A DNA stretch of 64,000 nucleotides from Rhodospirillaceae bacterium (lineage in GTDB: Bacteria > Pseudomonadota > Alphaproteobacteria > MPNO01 > UBA2964), in NCBI GenBank assembly GCA_002720855.1, contig PBIN01000007.1, positions 117,053 through 181,052 of the forward strand. The letters run 5' to 3'. A program made the translations under genes and the position numbers. Under the pieces are notes generated by a model. It was given only the letters and a program-made list of their open reading frames with translations. It searched no databases and had not been told where the DNA came from. Shown in pieces: positions 36,928 to 46,373 of this stretch. Position 1 is the first letter of the stretch. Every line of letters starts with the position of its first letter.

Positions 36928-38538
36928 TTAGTGAGTTGTTCTTGCTTTTAGCTTTTCGCGCAACCTGGTTTCGAGCGCCTTTGCGCGTTTCATTTGTTGC
37001 GGTGACATTTGTTGCGCCATGAAGTCGCGTACTAGAAGAACCGGGTCGTTTTGCAGCTTCTTCGGCTTGTTTTTATCCCTTGCAGCTCCAAGGTTTGTCC
37101 AAACGTACGCCTGAACGTAATCCTTCTCTACGCCTTTTCCGCCATAATGCAGAAGACCGAGTGCATACTGAGCTGCTGAATGTCCTTTTTCAGCTGCGGC
37201 TTTGTACAATCTGGCGGCACTTGCATAGTTCTGCGCGACACCTGTTCCTCTTTCGTACAGGTTTCCAAGGGCATATTGCGCTTTTGTATATTCGTTGTCG
37301 GCCGATTGCTGGAACAACCGCGCCGCATAAACAGGGTCACGAACGACACCTTTTCCTTTGAGATAAAGACGCGCAAGGGCGAATTGAGCGGCGGCGTGAT
37401 CGGATTGCGATGCTTCATGGAACCAACGAGCCGCCTTTTTATAGTCCTGCGGGACACCCAAGGCGATTAAACACATCATACCAAGGGAATATTGTGCAGG
37501 GGGATGGCCCTGCGCGGCGGCGAGTTTGTACCATTTGACTGCTTCACTGTAATTGAGTGCAATGCCCAGCCCCCTGCGATATATATCGCCCAGCATATGT
37601 TGCGAGGGCCGGTGTCCTAGATCGGCAGCACGACGTAACCATACGAGAGACTTTGAATAACTTTTGGAAACGCCTTTGCCTTTTAGGTATGCCCGCGCAA
37701 CAACGTTTTGTGATTTGCGATGTCCTAGATCGGCACCTTTTTGAAACCAGACTATTGCTTCTGCATCACTTTTTTTGGTGCCAATCCCTTTTCGATACGC
37801 ATCACCGACAGCAAAAAATGCTGGTCTGTAACCAAGCGTAGCCGCATCTTTGAACAGTTTAATGGCCTCTTCCGGGGATTTTGCGACCCCCTGTCCCAAT
37901 TTATAGAGACGGCCCAGAGCAAAAGTACCCTTGCGATGTCCTCTGTTTGCGGCTTCGGTATACCAGTGAGCGGCCCGTTCGAAATCCTGTTTGACGCCAT
38001 ATCCCTTTTCGAACGCCCGCGCCAACGCATATTGGGACTTAGCCAGGCCTTTCGCAGCGGCTAGCCGGTACCAACCTGTGGCAACCATGTCATCTCGCTC
38101 GATGCCCAGACCTTTTCGATAAGCATATCCGAGCGCATGAAGCGCCTTTTTGTATCCCTTCTCAGCAGATTTTTTGAACCAAAATGTTGAAAGGGAGTAG
38201 TCTCTTTGAACGCCCTGTCCCTTTCGATAGGCGATTCCAAGGCGATATTGTGACTTGGTGTGTCCCTTTTCAGCGGCTTTCCTGTACCACTTAATGGATT
38301 CCTGGTGGTTTTGGGCGACACCGCGCCCTTTTTGTAAAGCCCGTGCAACCGCGTATTGTGATTCAAGGTTGCCGCTGTTGGCGGCCGTTAGTTTGGTCTG
38401 AAACGAATTGCTGGTAACCGTAATCGCCGGTTGGCCTGACACAGAACTTTGTGCAACCGCGTAGATCGGGCAAACCGAGGTCAAAACAAGCCCAACAACT
38501 AATAAACGCAAACGACCGGGCAAATTCCTAGATTTCAA
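36928..38538 (-). CDS. Secreted Sel1-repeat protein
   Basis: A 536-residue protein with a signal peptide (residues 1 to about 30) and 12 Sel1-like (TPR-type) repeats of 36 residues from about 60 to 490, each following the pattern A-x2-Y/A-x3-G-x-G with WY/WF and AAxxGH. Such proteins are protein-interaction scaffolds in the periplasm or outside the cell. It has a charged C-terminal helix. No obvious partner; it lies between tRNA-Pro and the divergent NDUFS4-like gene. Confidence 0.9.
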   Translation of the reverse strand: MKSRNLPGRLRLLVVGLVLTSVCPIYAVAQSSVSGQPAITVTSNSFQTKLTAANSGNLESQYAVARALQKGRGVAQNHQESIKWYRKAAEKGHTKSQYRLGIAYRKGQGVQRDYSLSTFWFKKSAEKGYKKALHALGYAYRKGLGIERDDMVATGWYRLAAAKGLAKSQYALARAFEKGYGVKQDFERAAHWYTEAANRGHRKGTFALGRLYKLGQGVAKSPEEAIKLFKDAATLGYRPAFFAVGDAYRKGIGTKKSDAEAIVWFQKGADLGHRKSQNVVARAYLKGKGVSKSYSKSLVWLRRAADLGHRPSQHMLGDIYRRGLGIALNYSEAVKWYKLAAAQGHPPAQYSLGMMCLIALGVPQDYKKAARWFHEASQSDHAAAQFALARLYLKGKGVVRDPVYAARLFQQSADNEYTKAQYALGNLYERGTGVAQNYASAARLYKAAAEKGHSAAQYALGLLHYGGKGVEKDYVQAYVWTNLGAARDKNKPKKLQNDPVLLVRDFMAQQMSPQQMKRAKALETRLREKLKARTTH

Positions 38539-38703
38539 TTCGTTCTATAATTGGTGCCGAATAAATTTGCCGGATAATTTATCACATTGAACGTGCGTTT
38601 GTCCTCATCGAATCTTTTGAATTTCCTAACCAAATTCGTTAATACTGTTGCAAATTCGCAAATTGATAAAATTCCAAACTGGTCGAAGAAGAGACAATTA
38701 AAT

Positions 38704-39018
38704 ATGGCGACAGCAAGAATTTATAAACCGGCGAAAACTGCGATGCAGTCAGGAAAAGCCAAGACAAAAAAGTGGATTCTTGAATTTGAACCATCTGCTG
38801 CTAAGAGGCCGGATAAACTAATGGGATGGGTTGGCAGCAAAGACATGGCTGGTGATCAAGTTAAGCTCCGATTCGCGGAAAAAGCACAAGCAATAGCTTT
38901 CGCAGACCGTTGTGGCATCGAATACCGTGTGCAAGACCCCGCCGAACGGGATATCTCACCTAAGAGTTATGCCGATAATTTTCGTCCTGACAGGGTAACC
39001 GGCAATTGGACGCATTAG
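38704..39018 (+). CDS. NDUFS4-like complex I accessory subunit
   Basis: A 104-residue protein matching the ETC complex I NDUFS4/18-kDa family: MATARIYKPAKTAMQSG, WILEFEP, PLMGW-type motif (KLMGWVGSKDM), LRFAEKAQAIAFADRCGIEYRV and SYADNFRPDR. In mitochondria and alphaproteobacteria this subunit caps the NADH-dehydrogenase module. The ATG at 38704 starts at the family's N terminus; the upstream extension to 38587 is not homologous. No other complex I genes are near. Confidence 0.9.
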   Translation: MATARIYKPAKTAMQSGKAKTKKWILEFEPSAAKRPDKLMGWVGSKDMAGDQVKLRFAEKAQAIAFADRCGIEYRVQDPAERDISPKSYADNFRPDRVTGNWTH

Positions 39019-39163
39019 TCCAAAGCGGAATCTACTTAAACTGAGCGGGCCAAGTCGGAAAATCATTATGACATTTGGTTTGCCCACTTCATTGATCGCT
39101 ATCCTTTTCAAGCAAGACAAAGATGGAATCAAATCGGCTGCTGTTCTAAATAGGGCGTGCAGC

Positions 39164-39240
<77 letters not shown>

Positions 39241-39428
39241 GCTTATTTTTTGGTTCTTCTCGTTTGTTTTTCTAAAACTCTTAGGGGAGGGTTAGTCGAA
39301 TGACCACCCGTTCTCTAATTCAAGTCATCTTCCAAGGGCGTTGTTCTTTTAATATAGGGTGGGGGGCGGTTTTCGTTCCATTCCCCAAATTAGTGATGGC
39401 AGAAAACACATGGAAATTGCTCTCACAC

Positions 39429-40718
39429 TTAACCGTCATTGTCTGTGTATTTTTTATTGGAGGCCGTAAGTTCTGCAGATTTCTTCACGTAGATAACGAG
39501 TGATCCCATTAAGATGATGGCCAAAACACCGACAAAATAAAAACTTAGCTCGAGACCGGCGAATTCTGAAACGGTGCCCATCAGAATAGGGGCACTTATT
39601 GAGGCAACCCTGTTCATGGTACTTCGAAGACCGACTGCTTTTCCGCGGTCCTCTTGGTCGACGGCTCTTAAGACTGTCGAAATTATAATTGGTTGCGTTG
39701 AGCCATTCGCTGCACCGAGTGTGGCCGCTGCTATTGCGAGCATCCAGAACATACCGAAAGCAGGCGTGAGGGCTATCGCCAGGATGCCGGCAAGTACAAT
39801 TGCCATTACAAACCAGTAGGGTTTGAAAATTCGTGCCATCCATTTGGTTGATAAAGCGCCAAAGAGCGCGGCGACTGAGACGACCGTGACCAAAATTCCG
39901 ATTTCTGTGCCACTAAATCCCGTACGTCCAAGGTAAACGACATAAAATCCGCTATGGGTACTGGCGCCAATATGAGAGAGTGCGCTTATCATCACAATTA
40001 GTGCGATCGCGGGAACAAAAAGCAGGCGGAAGGCTGCTACATAATCGACCCAGCGAGGTAAAAGGTCTCGAACACGCAACTGCGTATGCATTGGTGTCTT
40101 TGAATTTTGATCCATGGAAGGATTCTTTGGTAGGGACACCGCACAAAGGAGCATTCCTAATCCTGCTACGCTGATAACAGCGAATGGCAATATTGGCCCA
40201 TAGACGTCCCAATGAACCCAGTTGGGTCCATAAGTATCCCAAACCCATCCGATAAAGATTGGAGCAAAAAGTGGACCAAATCGGCAAGTAAAACTCAGCC
40301 GAATTGTGAATTTTGTACTACCACGCATATGGTGGCCGATAAGTGTTTGCGCTCCTATCCAACCCATGGCATCTGCCAATCCGAGAAGCATCTGCAAAAT
40401 CAATGCTGCTCCAATCCATGGCATTGCGGGGAATAAAAGGGGTGTGATTACTGCGATGATTCCAAAGAAAATCATAACGCGGCGCCCGCCAAGCCGATCC
40501 ATCAGGACACCGCCGTGAATGGAAAGGATTAATGGTAGAAAAAACCTCGAGCTTATAACGACCCCGATCAGAAAATCGGAAGTTTCGATAATAGCCAGCC
40601 AAAGGGGAACGACGACAAGCGCAAGGTAGTACATCGTGGTACTAGCCAAGCCAATACCATAGACAGCCAATTGGAGATGCCAGGGTACAGGTGTCGGTCT
40701 ATCCAAATCGGTTGCCAA
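39429..40718 (-). CDS. MFS transporter
   Basis: A 429-residue, 12-segment major facilitator with loop motif GGVLMDRLGGRRVM near residue 69-82 and, in the second half, RAVDQEDRGKAVGLRSTMNR. It probably starts at the TTG at 40718; no ATG precedes the first membrane segment. It follows the flavin disulfide oxidoreductase on the same strand by 83 bp. Substrate unknown. Confidence 0.82.
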   Translation of the reverse strand: MATDLDRPTPVPWHLQLAVYGIGLASTTMYYLALVVVPLWLAIIETSDFLIGVVISSRFFLPLILSIHGGVLMDRLGGRRVMIFFGIIAVITPLLFPAMPWIGAALILQMLLGLADAMGWIGAQTLIGHHMRGSTKFTIRLSFTCRFGPLFAPIFIGWVWDTYGPNWVHWDVYGPILPFAVISVAGLGMLLCAVSLPKNPSMDQNSKTPMHTQLRVRDLLPRWVDYVAAFRLLFVPAIALIVMISALSHIGASTHSGFYVVYLGRTGFSGTEIGILVTVVSVAALFGALSTKWMARIFKPYWFVMAIVLAGILAIALTPAFGMFWMLAIAAATLGAANGSTQPIIISTVLRAVDQEDRGKAVGLRSTMNRVASISAPILMGTVSEFAGLELSFYFVGVLAIILMGSLVIYVKKSAELTASNKKYTDNDG

Positions 40719-40801
40719 GTGGAATGCCTAATTGTTCTCTGTGAAACCGAAGATTATTCAGCACTATATCACTGAATAACTAGGTCCACCCACGGGATAA
40801 G

Positions 40802-42181
40802 TCACTCCAGCGGCTTTAAATCTCCCAACATTGTCGGAATAAGCTCCGATACAGTGGGGTGGATGTGTACCGCGCGTTGAATAACTGAATACGGTGCATC
40901 CGCATACATGATGTCGAGGAGGGAGTGTATGACCTCGTCACCACCGATTCCAAGAATAGTTGCGCCAAGAATTCGATCTGTTTCGGCATCAATAAGCACT
41001 TTCATAAAACCTTGTGTTTCGCTTCTTTCGCGAGCCCGACCGATACGGGTCATCATCATTTTTCCGATAAGAGCCTTTTTCCCGGACTCCCGGACCTGAT
41101 TTTCGGTCAGGCCAACGCGACCGAGTGGCGGATCGATAAAGAGCCCGTAATTCGTAATGCGGTCGGAAACCTTTCGTGGCTCGTCATCGAACATGTTGGC
41201 CGCTAATATTTCGTAGTCATTATATGAGGTATGGGTGAAGGCACCGCGACCATTCACATCGCCTATAGCCCAAATCCCCGGAATATTTGTCTGCAACTGA
41301 TCGTTGACTTTTATATAGCCGCGGTCATCCGTTTCTACGCCAGCTTTGTCGAGGCCCAGGTCATCGGCATTTGGTTTGCGTCCAACGGCCAGAAGCAAAT
41401 GGCTTCCGACGATTTCTTCAGAACTACTTTCACAGTCGGCGTTAAGAACAATTTTCCCATCACGATTCTCGAGACCAAGGCAACTCGCGCCGGTACGAAT
41501 TTCAACCCCTTCTTTCTCAAGAATTTCCCGGACAGTGTCAGAGACATCTTCGTCCTCTCTTCCGATGAGCTTTGGGCCCAATTCCACGACGGTAACCAGG
41601 CTGCCAAATCGCCGGTACATTTGGGCAAATTCCAGCCCGATATAACTCCCGCCAATGATGACAAGATGTTCCGGTAGAAAATCGACCTCCATCATGTCGG
41701 TGTTGGTGAAATAATTGACGTCTTCGATGCCCGGAATGTCGGGTACCGTGGCGCGGCCACCCGTATTTATTATGATTTTTTCGGCTTCAAGAATTTCACC
41801 ATTCACGCTTACCCGGTTTGAACTCTCTAAACGACCGTGACCTTCATAGACCGTCAGCCCTTCCATATTTTTCATCCAGTTTGTAACGCCGTCATTTGAC
41901 TGTTTTACAATTTCATCTTTACGTTCTTTTACCTTCTTCATATCGACGCTGATATCGCCGTTAATCGATACACCAAATTCGCTTCCGCGTTTGGCCATAT
42001 AGGCGGCACGTGCGCTCGCAACCAAAGCCTTGGTGGGTATGCAACCGACATTGACACAGGTGCCTCCGAATAGTTTTCGTTCAAGAATGGCGACCTTCAT
42101 GCCTTCATTAGTCATGCGCTGCGCCATGGATGGGCCCGCCTGTCCAGTTCCAATAATGATGGCGTCGTATTGTTTAGACAT
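40802..42181 (-). CDS. Class I pyridine nucleotide-disulfide oxidoreductase (Lpd/MerA-like)
   Basis: A 459-residue FAD enzyme: Rossmann motif IIGTGQAGPSMA near 9-20, redox-active pair in GGTCVNVGCIPTK near 39-51, NAD-binding IIGGSYIGLEFA near 175-186, GDVNGRGAFTH, and the C-terminal HPTVSE with the His-Glu pair. It resembles dihydrolipoamide dehydrogenase and mercuric reductase, but lacks an N-terminal HMA domain and 2-oxoacid dehydrogenase neighbours, so the physiological disulfide is unknown. Confidence 0.88.
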   Translation of the reverse strand: MSKQYDAIIIGTGQAGPSMAQRMTNEGMKVAILERKLFGGTCVNVGCIPTKALVASARAAYMAKRGSEFGVSINGDISVDMKKVKERKDEIVKQSNDGVTNWMKNMEGLTVYEGHGRLESSNRVSVNGEILEAEKIIINTGGRATVPDIPGIEDVNYFTNTDMMEVDFLPEHLVIIGGSYIGLEFAQMYRRFGSLVTVVELGPKLIGREDEDVSDTVREILEKEGVEIRTGASCLGLENRDGKIVLNADCESSSEEIVGSHLLLAVGRKPNADDLGLDKAGVETDDRGYIKVNDQLQTNIPGIWAIGDVNGRGAFTHTSYNDYEILAANMFDDEPRKVSDRITNYGLFIDPPLGRVGLTENQVRESGKKALIGKMMMTRIGRARERSETQGFMKVLIDAETDRILGATILGIGGDEVIHSLLDIMYADAPYSVIQRAVHIHPTVSELIPTMLGDLKPLE

Positions 42182-42241
42182 CGGCTTTCCTTTTTTTGGT
42201 TGGTCTATAGACTTTGAAAATAGATATAGGAACTTGGTGCG

Positions 42242-42260
42242 GTGATGCCATGAGCATCAC
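42242..42260. promoter_or_regulatory. Dyad between divergent genes
   Basis: GTGATGC and GCATCAC (7 bp each) around CATGA, followed on the plus strand by GGTTTT. It lies 39 bp before the racemase-like start and 61 bp before the oxidoreductase start; an operator or attenuator is possible. Confidence 0.45.
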
Positions 42261-42281
42261 GGTTTTAATCAAATGACATAA

Positions 42282-42296
42282 ATAGCGGGGGGCTAT
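42282..42296 (+). promoter_or_regulatory. Ribosome site held in a hairpin loop
   Basis: ATAGC and GCTAT flank GGGGG, directly before the ATG at 42299. The G run is the only Shine-Dalgarno candidate and would be displayed in the loop of a 5-bp stem. Confidence 0.35.
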
Positions 42297-42298
42297 CT

Positions 42299-43018
42299 AT
42301 GTACGGACATCGCGCGCGAATTGGCTACACCTCGCCGCCCGCTGCAACTGAAGTGTTTCCTTATGAGTTTTATAAAATCGTTCCGGAAGGGGTAACACTT
42401 GTTGTGAATACCTTGCCGCTTGTCGATCGTAACAGCGACGAAGTTGACAGGGCATATGAGGTGAGCCTGAATGCTGCTCAGGCGATGGCACGCGCGGGCG
42501 TCGATTTATTTTGTTTTGGCGGTGTCCCGATAAATGTCTCTCAGGGTTTTGGAAACGCGGACAATATGGCTGCCGCGACCGAAGCGGAAATAGGCATTCC
42601 GGTAATAACCAGTTTTAGCGCGCAACGTGAGGCGCATGAAGCCGTTCAATCAAACAATGTCGGCATTATTTATCCGTATGATGAAAGTCATTACGAACGG
42701 CATGCTAATTACATACGCAATATGGGAAAAAATCCTGTTGGGTACGGATGTCTCAATACGACTTTCATCAAGTTGGGGCAGGTTGATGACAGCGACGTCT
42801 TTGATGCCGCGAAAAGAATTGTTCAAGAGCATCCAGAGACAGACACGATTCACATCTTTTGTCCGCATTTTGCAACCGCGGAAATGATTGAACCCATCGA
42901 GAAAGAATTTGGTGTCACTGTTGTAACCGCCTTGGGAGCAATTGTTTGGAATGCCCTTCGAAAAACCGGTGTTAATGATAGGATACAGGGTTACGGGCGT
43001 TTGTTCAGAGAGTTTTGA
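42299..43018 (+). CDS. Asp/Glu racemase-like (arylmalonate decarboxylase/maleate isomerase superfamily) protein
   Basis: A 239-residue protein: IGYTSPPAATEVFPYEFYKIVP at the start, a first active-site region DLFCFGGVPINVSQG near 69-83 with Cys72, SFSAQREAHEA near 103-113, and a second region HIFCPHFATAEM near 186-197 with Cys189, then ALGAIVWNALRKTG. Both halves thus keep a Cys, as in two-Cys racemases and isomerases, although not in the exact CTS motif. The substrate is unknown. It is a distant relative of the 10889-11683 protein, which lacks both Cys. Confidence 0.68.
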   Translation: MYGHRARIGYTSPPAATEVFPYEFYKIVPEGVTLVVNTLPLVDRNSDEVDRAYEVSLNAAQAMARAGVDLFCFGGVPINVSQGFGNADNMAAATEAEIGIPVITSFSAQREAHEAVQSNNVGIIYPYDESHYERHANYIRNMGKNPVGYGCLNTTFIKLGQVDDSDVFDAAKRIVQEHPETDTIHIFCPHFATAEMIEPIEKEFGVTVVTALGAIVWNALRKTGVNDRIQGYGRLFREF

Positions 43019-43067
43019 GATAGATGGACAACTGACGACTTCGCACTTCTGAAAAGGCCGTCGAACG

Positions 43068-43973
43068 CTAGTCGGAGGTTTTCAATCGAGATTCTCGCCA
43101 GGCGATGTAATACGTGCTGCTGAAAATGACGACAGCACCGACCCAGGTCCACAAATCTGTTTTTTCGGTAAAAAAGAACCAACCCCATGCCACTGCCATT
43201 GGCAACCGCAAGAAATCGAACGGCATAACAGCGCTGGCATCTGCAGAAGCAAAGGATCTCGCCTGGCAAAAATGAGCAAACGAGCCTGTCAGACCAACTC
43301 CTATTAGAACCAATAGATCTGGGAAATTTGGCATTTTACCCAAAATCAAGGTTGGGATCAAAGCAAGTGGCACGATCATCACGTTCATGTAGAGAACAAT
43401 CAACGACGCGGAATCCGTTCGGGTCAGGATCTTCATGCTGAGCCAAGAGCCCGCATAAAAAACCGCGGACAAGAGCATGGCGAGAACAGGAAGTGAAATT
43501 TCCGCATATCCTGGCCGTATTATGATCAGTGTGCCGAGGAAACCGACGATCGTGGCAGTCCAACGCGGTGCATCGACCTTTTCCCGCAGAATGATTGCAG
43601 CTCCAACTGTGGCAAAGAGCGGGATTATAAAAGTAAACGCTGTTCCGTCTGACATGGGGACATAAGCAACGCCATAATAGAAAAAGAACATCGCGGCGAG
43701 AGCGAAGACTGTTCTCGAAACATGCATTGGGAAATGTTTGGTTCGCAGACCGGAAATCCCTTGCCGCGAAAGAATTGGAATAACGAAAACCAACCCGGCC
43801 AAAGCACGAAAAAAGACAACTTCAATTGAGGGGTATCTACCTTCCAGGTAGCGAACGAAGAACAACATCGTCGTGAACGAAAGAGCGGCCACAATCATCC
43901 AAAAAGCGCCGCGCTGTATAGCGCGGCGCCGGTCGGACTTTTGTTCCGTATCTGGAGAGTTCGTGTCAGTCAA
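43068..43973 (-). CDS. EamA/DMT-family transporter
   Basis: A 301-residue protein with ten hydrophobic segments in two EamA repeats; RYPSIEVVFFRALAGLVFVIP near 50-70 and the matching FDFLRLPMAVAWGWFFFTEK near 250-270 are the usual motifs. It would export or import a small metabolite. The ATG overlaps the end of the CmcJ-like gene by ATGA, so the two are translated together. Confidence 0.88.
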   Translation of the reverse strand: MTDTNSPDTEQKSDRRRAIQRGAFWMIVAALSFTTMLFFVRYLEGRYPSIEVVFFRALAGLVFVIPILSRQGISGLRTKHFPMHVSRTVFALAAMFFFYYGVAYVPMSDGTAFTFIIPLFATVGAAIILREKVDAPRWTATIVGFLGTLIIIRPGYAEISLPVLAMLLSAVFYAGSWLSMKILTRTDSASLIVLYMNVMIVPLALIPTLILGKMPNFPDLLVLIGVGLTGSFAHFCQARSFASADASAVMPFDFLRLPMAVAWGWFFFTEKTDLWTWVGAVVIFSSTYYIAWRESRLKTSD

Positions 43974-44806
43974 TCGTCGTAAAAATATAAAGTCCGGATT
44001 TCGATACTTTGTCTTGGTTTTGCATTGGCGGGAATTTCAGGTGGTTGAAACGAACCATGGCAGGTCCATTTAGCGGTCCCATCTTCGAGGGAGTCAAAGC
44101 ATTTGAGCAGGACTACTTCGTCACGGGTCATTTTGGGAAAATAATACCAGCGCTGATCAGGGTTGTAGGTGAGATGTAAGACGCCGCCAAGACGATCCTG
44201 ATATTGTCTTTCCGCGACTAGTAGATCTTCTTCCTTAAGAGTATCCCAACCGCATATTGCGAGAGGTGCAGTTTCGACTGGTCCGACCAGAGGACGCCAA
44301 ACATTCATTGAACCAAATCTTTTCTTTAGTTTGGCTTCAGCCTCCTCCTCTGGAAGTAAATCGCGCACCCGTTGGGGCGCTGAATTTCGTGTAAAATCGT
44401 TGTGCATGTTTTTGACTGGATTGCGGACCTTTCGGGTTTGCGCCATGCCGCTATCATCAATTCGGATCGTATGGTCGAAAACCAGAACTTCGTCACATCC
44501 GGTTTCCTGTTTTACGATTTCTTTCATTTCCGGGTAATAGATGGCTGTTATTTGGTCTTCATCAAAAAAATCGTTAACAGCAGTACCGAATTTTCGAAGA
44601 ATAAAACCCTGTTTGTCGAGGTCTAGCTCTGCGGCTATTGGCCGACCGTCGTAAACAGTAATTTCGTGATCTTCATACTTTCCGGAACGGGTATCCGATC
44701 CCTGTCCTGGTTCCTTAACCAGTGAGACGGGTGTTTCTCCATCATCAACGCTGAATTGAACGGTGGCGCGTACGGAATTTATATTTTCTTCGAGGATAGT
44801 CGCCAT
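43970..44806 (-). CDS. CmcJ/NvfI-family oxidoreductase
   Basis: A 278-residue protein with the motifs of the CmcJ/AsaB/NvfI group: VHNDFT-type HxD (MHNDFT near 136), NVWRPLVGPV near 169-178, LICGWDTL-type segment, YYFPKMTRDEVVLLKCFDS near 222-240 and CHGSF. These are non-haem iron, 2-oxoglutarate-dependent-like enzymes known from antibiotic and fungal pathways, with counterparts in bacteria. The substrate is unknown. Coupled to an EamA transporter gene. Confidence 0.8.
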   Translation of the reverse strand: MATILEENINSVRATVQFSVDDGETPVSLVKEPGQGSDTRSGKYEDHEITVYDGRPIAAELDLDKQGFILRKFGTAVNDFFDEDQITAIYYPEMKEIVKQETGCDEVLVFDHTIRIDDSGMAQTRKVRNPVKNMHNDFTRNSAPQRVRDLLPEEEAEAKLKKRFGSMNVWRPLVGPVETAPLAICGWDTLKEEDLLVAERQYQDRLGGVLHLTYNPDQRWYYFPKMTRDEVVLLKCFDSLEDGTAKWTCHGSFQPPEIPANAKPRQSIEIRTLYFYDD

Positions 44807-44881
44807 GGCTCATCCCTCCAAAACCTCTGTGTATCAGAACAAGGATAGCGAAATAGGGTGGGGGTCGTCCATGTATATAGA

Positions 44882-45433
44882 TTAGGTGCTTAACGCCATC
44901 CAATCAGCGCGAAGAATGGCGTACCAGGCATCATCTACAAATTCCCCTTTATGAAATCGATTTTTTCGCAGAAGACCTTCGCGTTGCATTCCCAATTTCC
45001 CAGCAACCTGAATAGATCCTTTATTACGTGCGTCGATGGCTGCAAAAATTCTGTTTAGTTTTTCATCCACACCGAAAACCGTGTTTAGGGCGGAGAGACA
45101 TGCCTCGGTCATAAGACCCTGTTTCCAGTATGGCGGAGATATACCGTAAGCTATTTCGCCTGCCCCGTTTTTGGTGTGCCAGGCAAAGCCGACATCGCCG
45201 ATCATTTTGCCTTTGTATTCCAGGCACCAGACCGTTTGGTCTTGCCGGGAAAGGCCAACCCTGTCCGCCAAAAACTCCTGGGCGTTCACTCGGGAGTACG
45301 GGTATGGCGCACGGATATACCGAGACCATTCCTTGAGAACCGCATATTCCATCAGGTCGTCGATGTCACTCCAGCGATAGCGTCGAAGTAGAAGGCGTTC
45401 CGTTTCAATCGTGTTTGGGAACGCAACTGCCAT
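44882..45433 (-). CDS. GNAT-family N-acetyltransferase (RimJ/RimL type)
   Basis: A 183-residue protein: ETERLLLRRYRWSDIDDLMEYA near 10-31, IGDVGFAWH and EIAYGISPPYWKQGLMTEACLSALN near 95-119, AIDARNKGSIQVAGKLGMQREG near 135-156. This is the RimJ-like branch of acetyltransferases. It follows the ferritin-like gene by two bases, so it is probably in the same transcript. Confidence 0.9.
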   Translation of the reverse strand: MAVAFPNTIETERLLLRRYRWSDIDDLMEYAVLKEWSRYIRAPYPYSRVNAQEFLADRVGLSRQDQTVWCLEYKGKMIGDVGFAWHTKNGAGEIAYGISPPYWKQGLMTEACLSALNTVFGVDEKLNRIFAAIDARNKGSIQVAGKLGMQREGLLRKNRFHKGEFVDDAWYAILRADWMALST

Positions 45434-45435
45434 CG

Positions 45436-46245
45436 CTAATGTGCGGAAGCCATTACTTCTTCAGCTTTGGCAAAATCAAATGGCTCCGGTTCAATGTCGC
45501 CATTGTAAATCGCTTCGATCCGTTCATTGCTGAGCGGCTGGCTGAATTCAGCATTTCTCATACGAATGCGCGCACGAAGTTGTTTTACGACGAGATCAGT
45601 CATTAGTTCGTATTCGCTGTCTGACATTGGCTCTTCTTCCAGGCCGACAATGCCACCCAGCATGTGCCCAAATTCATCTTCGTAGATTATCCGACAGGCT
45701 TCAGCGATGAGGTCGTCGTTTCCACCACGCCCCTGGAGCCGCATACCTTCCCGAAAAAGCGTGCAATACCCACCCTCAGTAAAATGGCTGGCACGTAAGC
45801 CGATTTCGCCGTGGGCGTGGTTTTGTTCAATCCGCATATCGGTGAGGAGTTTATCTTCTTCCCAAATCTCGAGCTTATGAGGGTCGAGGGGAGGCGTGTT
45901 TTCATCCCGGATGGCGTCGTAAATGTCTGCGAAGAGACAATAATGTGTAAATTCGTCGTGAATGGTCTCTATCAAATCCGCGACATGGTGCCGGCTAACC
46001 TCACGATCAATTTTGGGAAAGGATTCGATTATTTCCGTGAGAGGCCCGAGAAATATACCCAGATCCTTGTGTTCGCCGAGGCCTTTTCCATTGAATTCTT
46101 TAAAACACTGACGACGAAGCCAGAGGAGGTCTGTTTCAAGATTGCGAACAGGGGAATCCCAATATGTCCGAACAACCTCCGCTTCGCCTGCCCATAATGG
46201 AGCGGATACTTTGATTAGATGTTGAAGATTATTGTTAAGACCCAT
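45436..46245 (-). CDS. Ferritin-like/diiron-type protein of unknown role
   Basis: About 269 residues, mostly helical. Candidate iron ligands are seen in TIHDEFTHYC near 98-107, EQNHAHGEIGLRASHF near 145-160 and YEDEFGHMLGG near 195-205, giving the Glu-x2-His pairs of a ferritin-like diiron site. I do not recognise a named enzyme. The ATG at 46245 with AGAGG upstream is preferred over an in-frame start at 46305. It is divergent from an amidohydrolase gene 128 bp away. Confidence 0.65.
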   Translation of the reverse strand: MGLNNNLQHLIKVSAPLWAGEAEVVRTYWDSPVRNLETDLLWLRRQCFKEFNGKGLGEHKDLGIFLGPLTEIIESFPKIDREVSRHHVADLIETIHDEFTHYCLFADIYDAIRDENTPPLDPHKLEIWEEDKLLTDMRIEQNHAHGEIGLRASHFTEGGYCTLFREGMRLQGRGGNDDLIAEACRIIYEDEFGHMLGGIVGLEEEPMSDSEYELMTDLVVKQLRARIRMRNAEFSQPLSNERIEAIYNGDIEPEPFDFAKAEEVMASAH

Positions 46246-46373
46246 TACCGACCTCTGTTGGTTATTTATTCTATTGTTACTTTGCCAATTTGGCTTTGTC
46301 ATCACAGAGATATGGCGGCGATGACGCTTGATGGGTATAGTGAGCTAAAATATAGCCCGATTGGAGAATAATA

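Noticed and set aside
39300..39503. 67-residue plus-strand reading frame after tRNA-Arg
   Set aside because: Overlaps the end of the MFS gene; no ribosome site and no protein-like pattern.
41231..41677. 148-residue frame antisense to the disulfide oxidoreductase
   Set aside because: Shadow of a gene with complete catalytic motifs.
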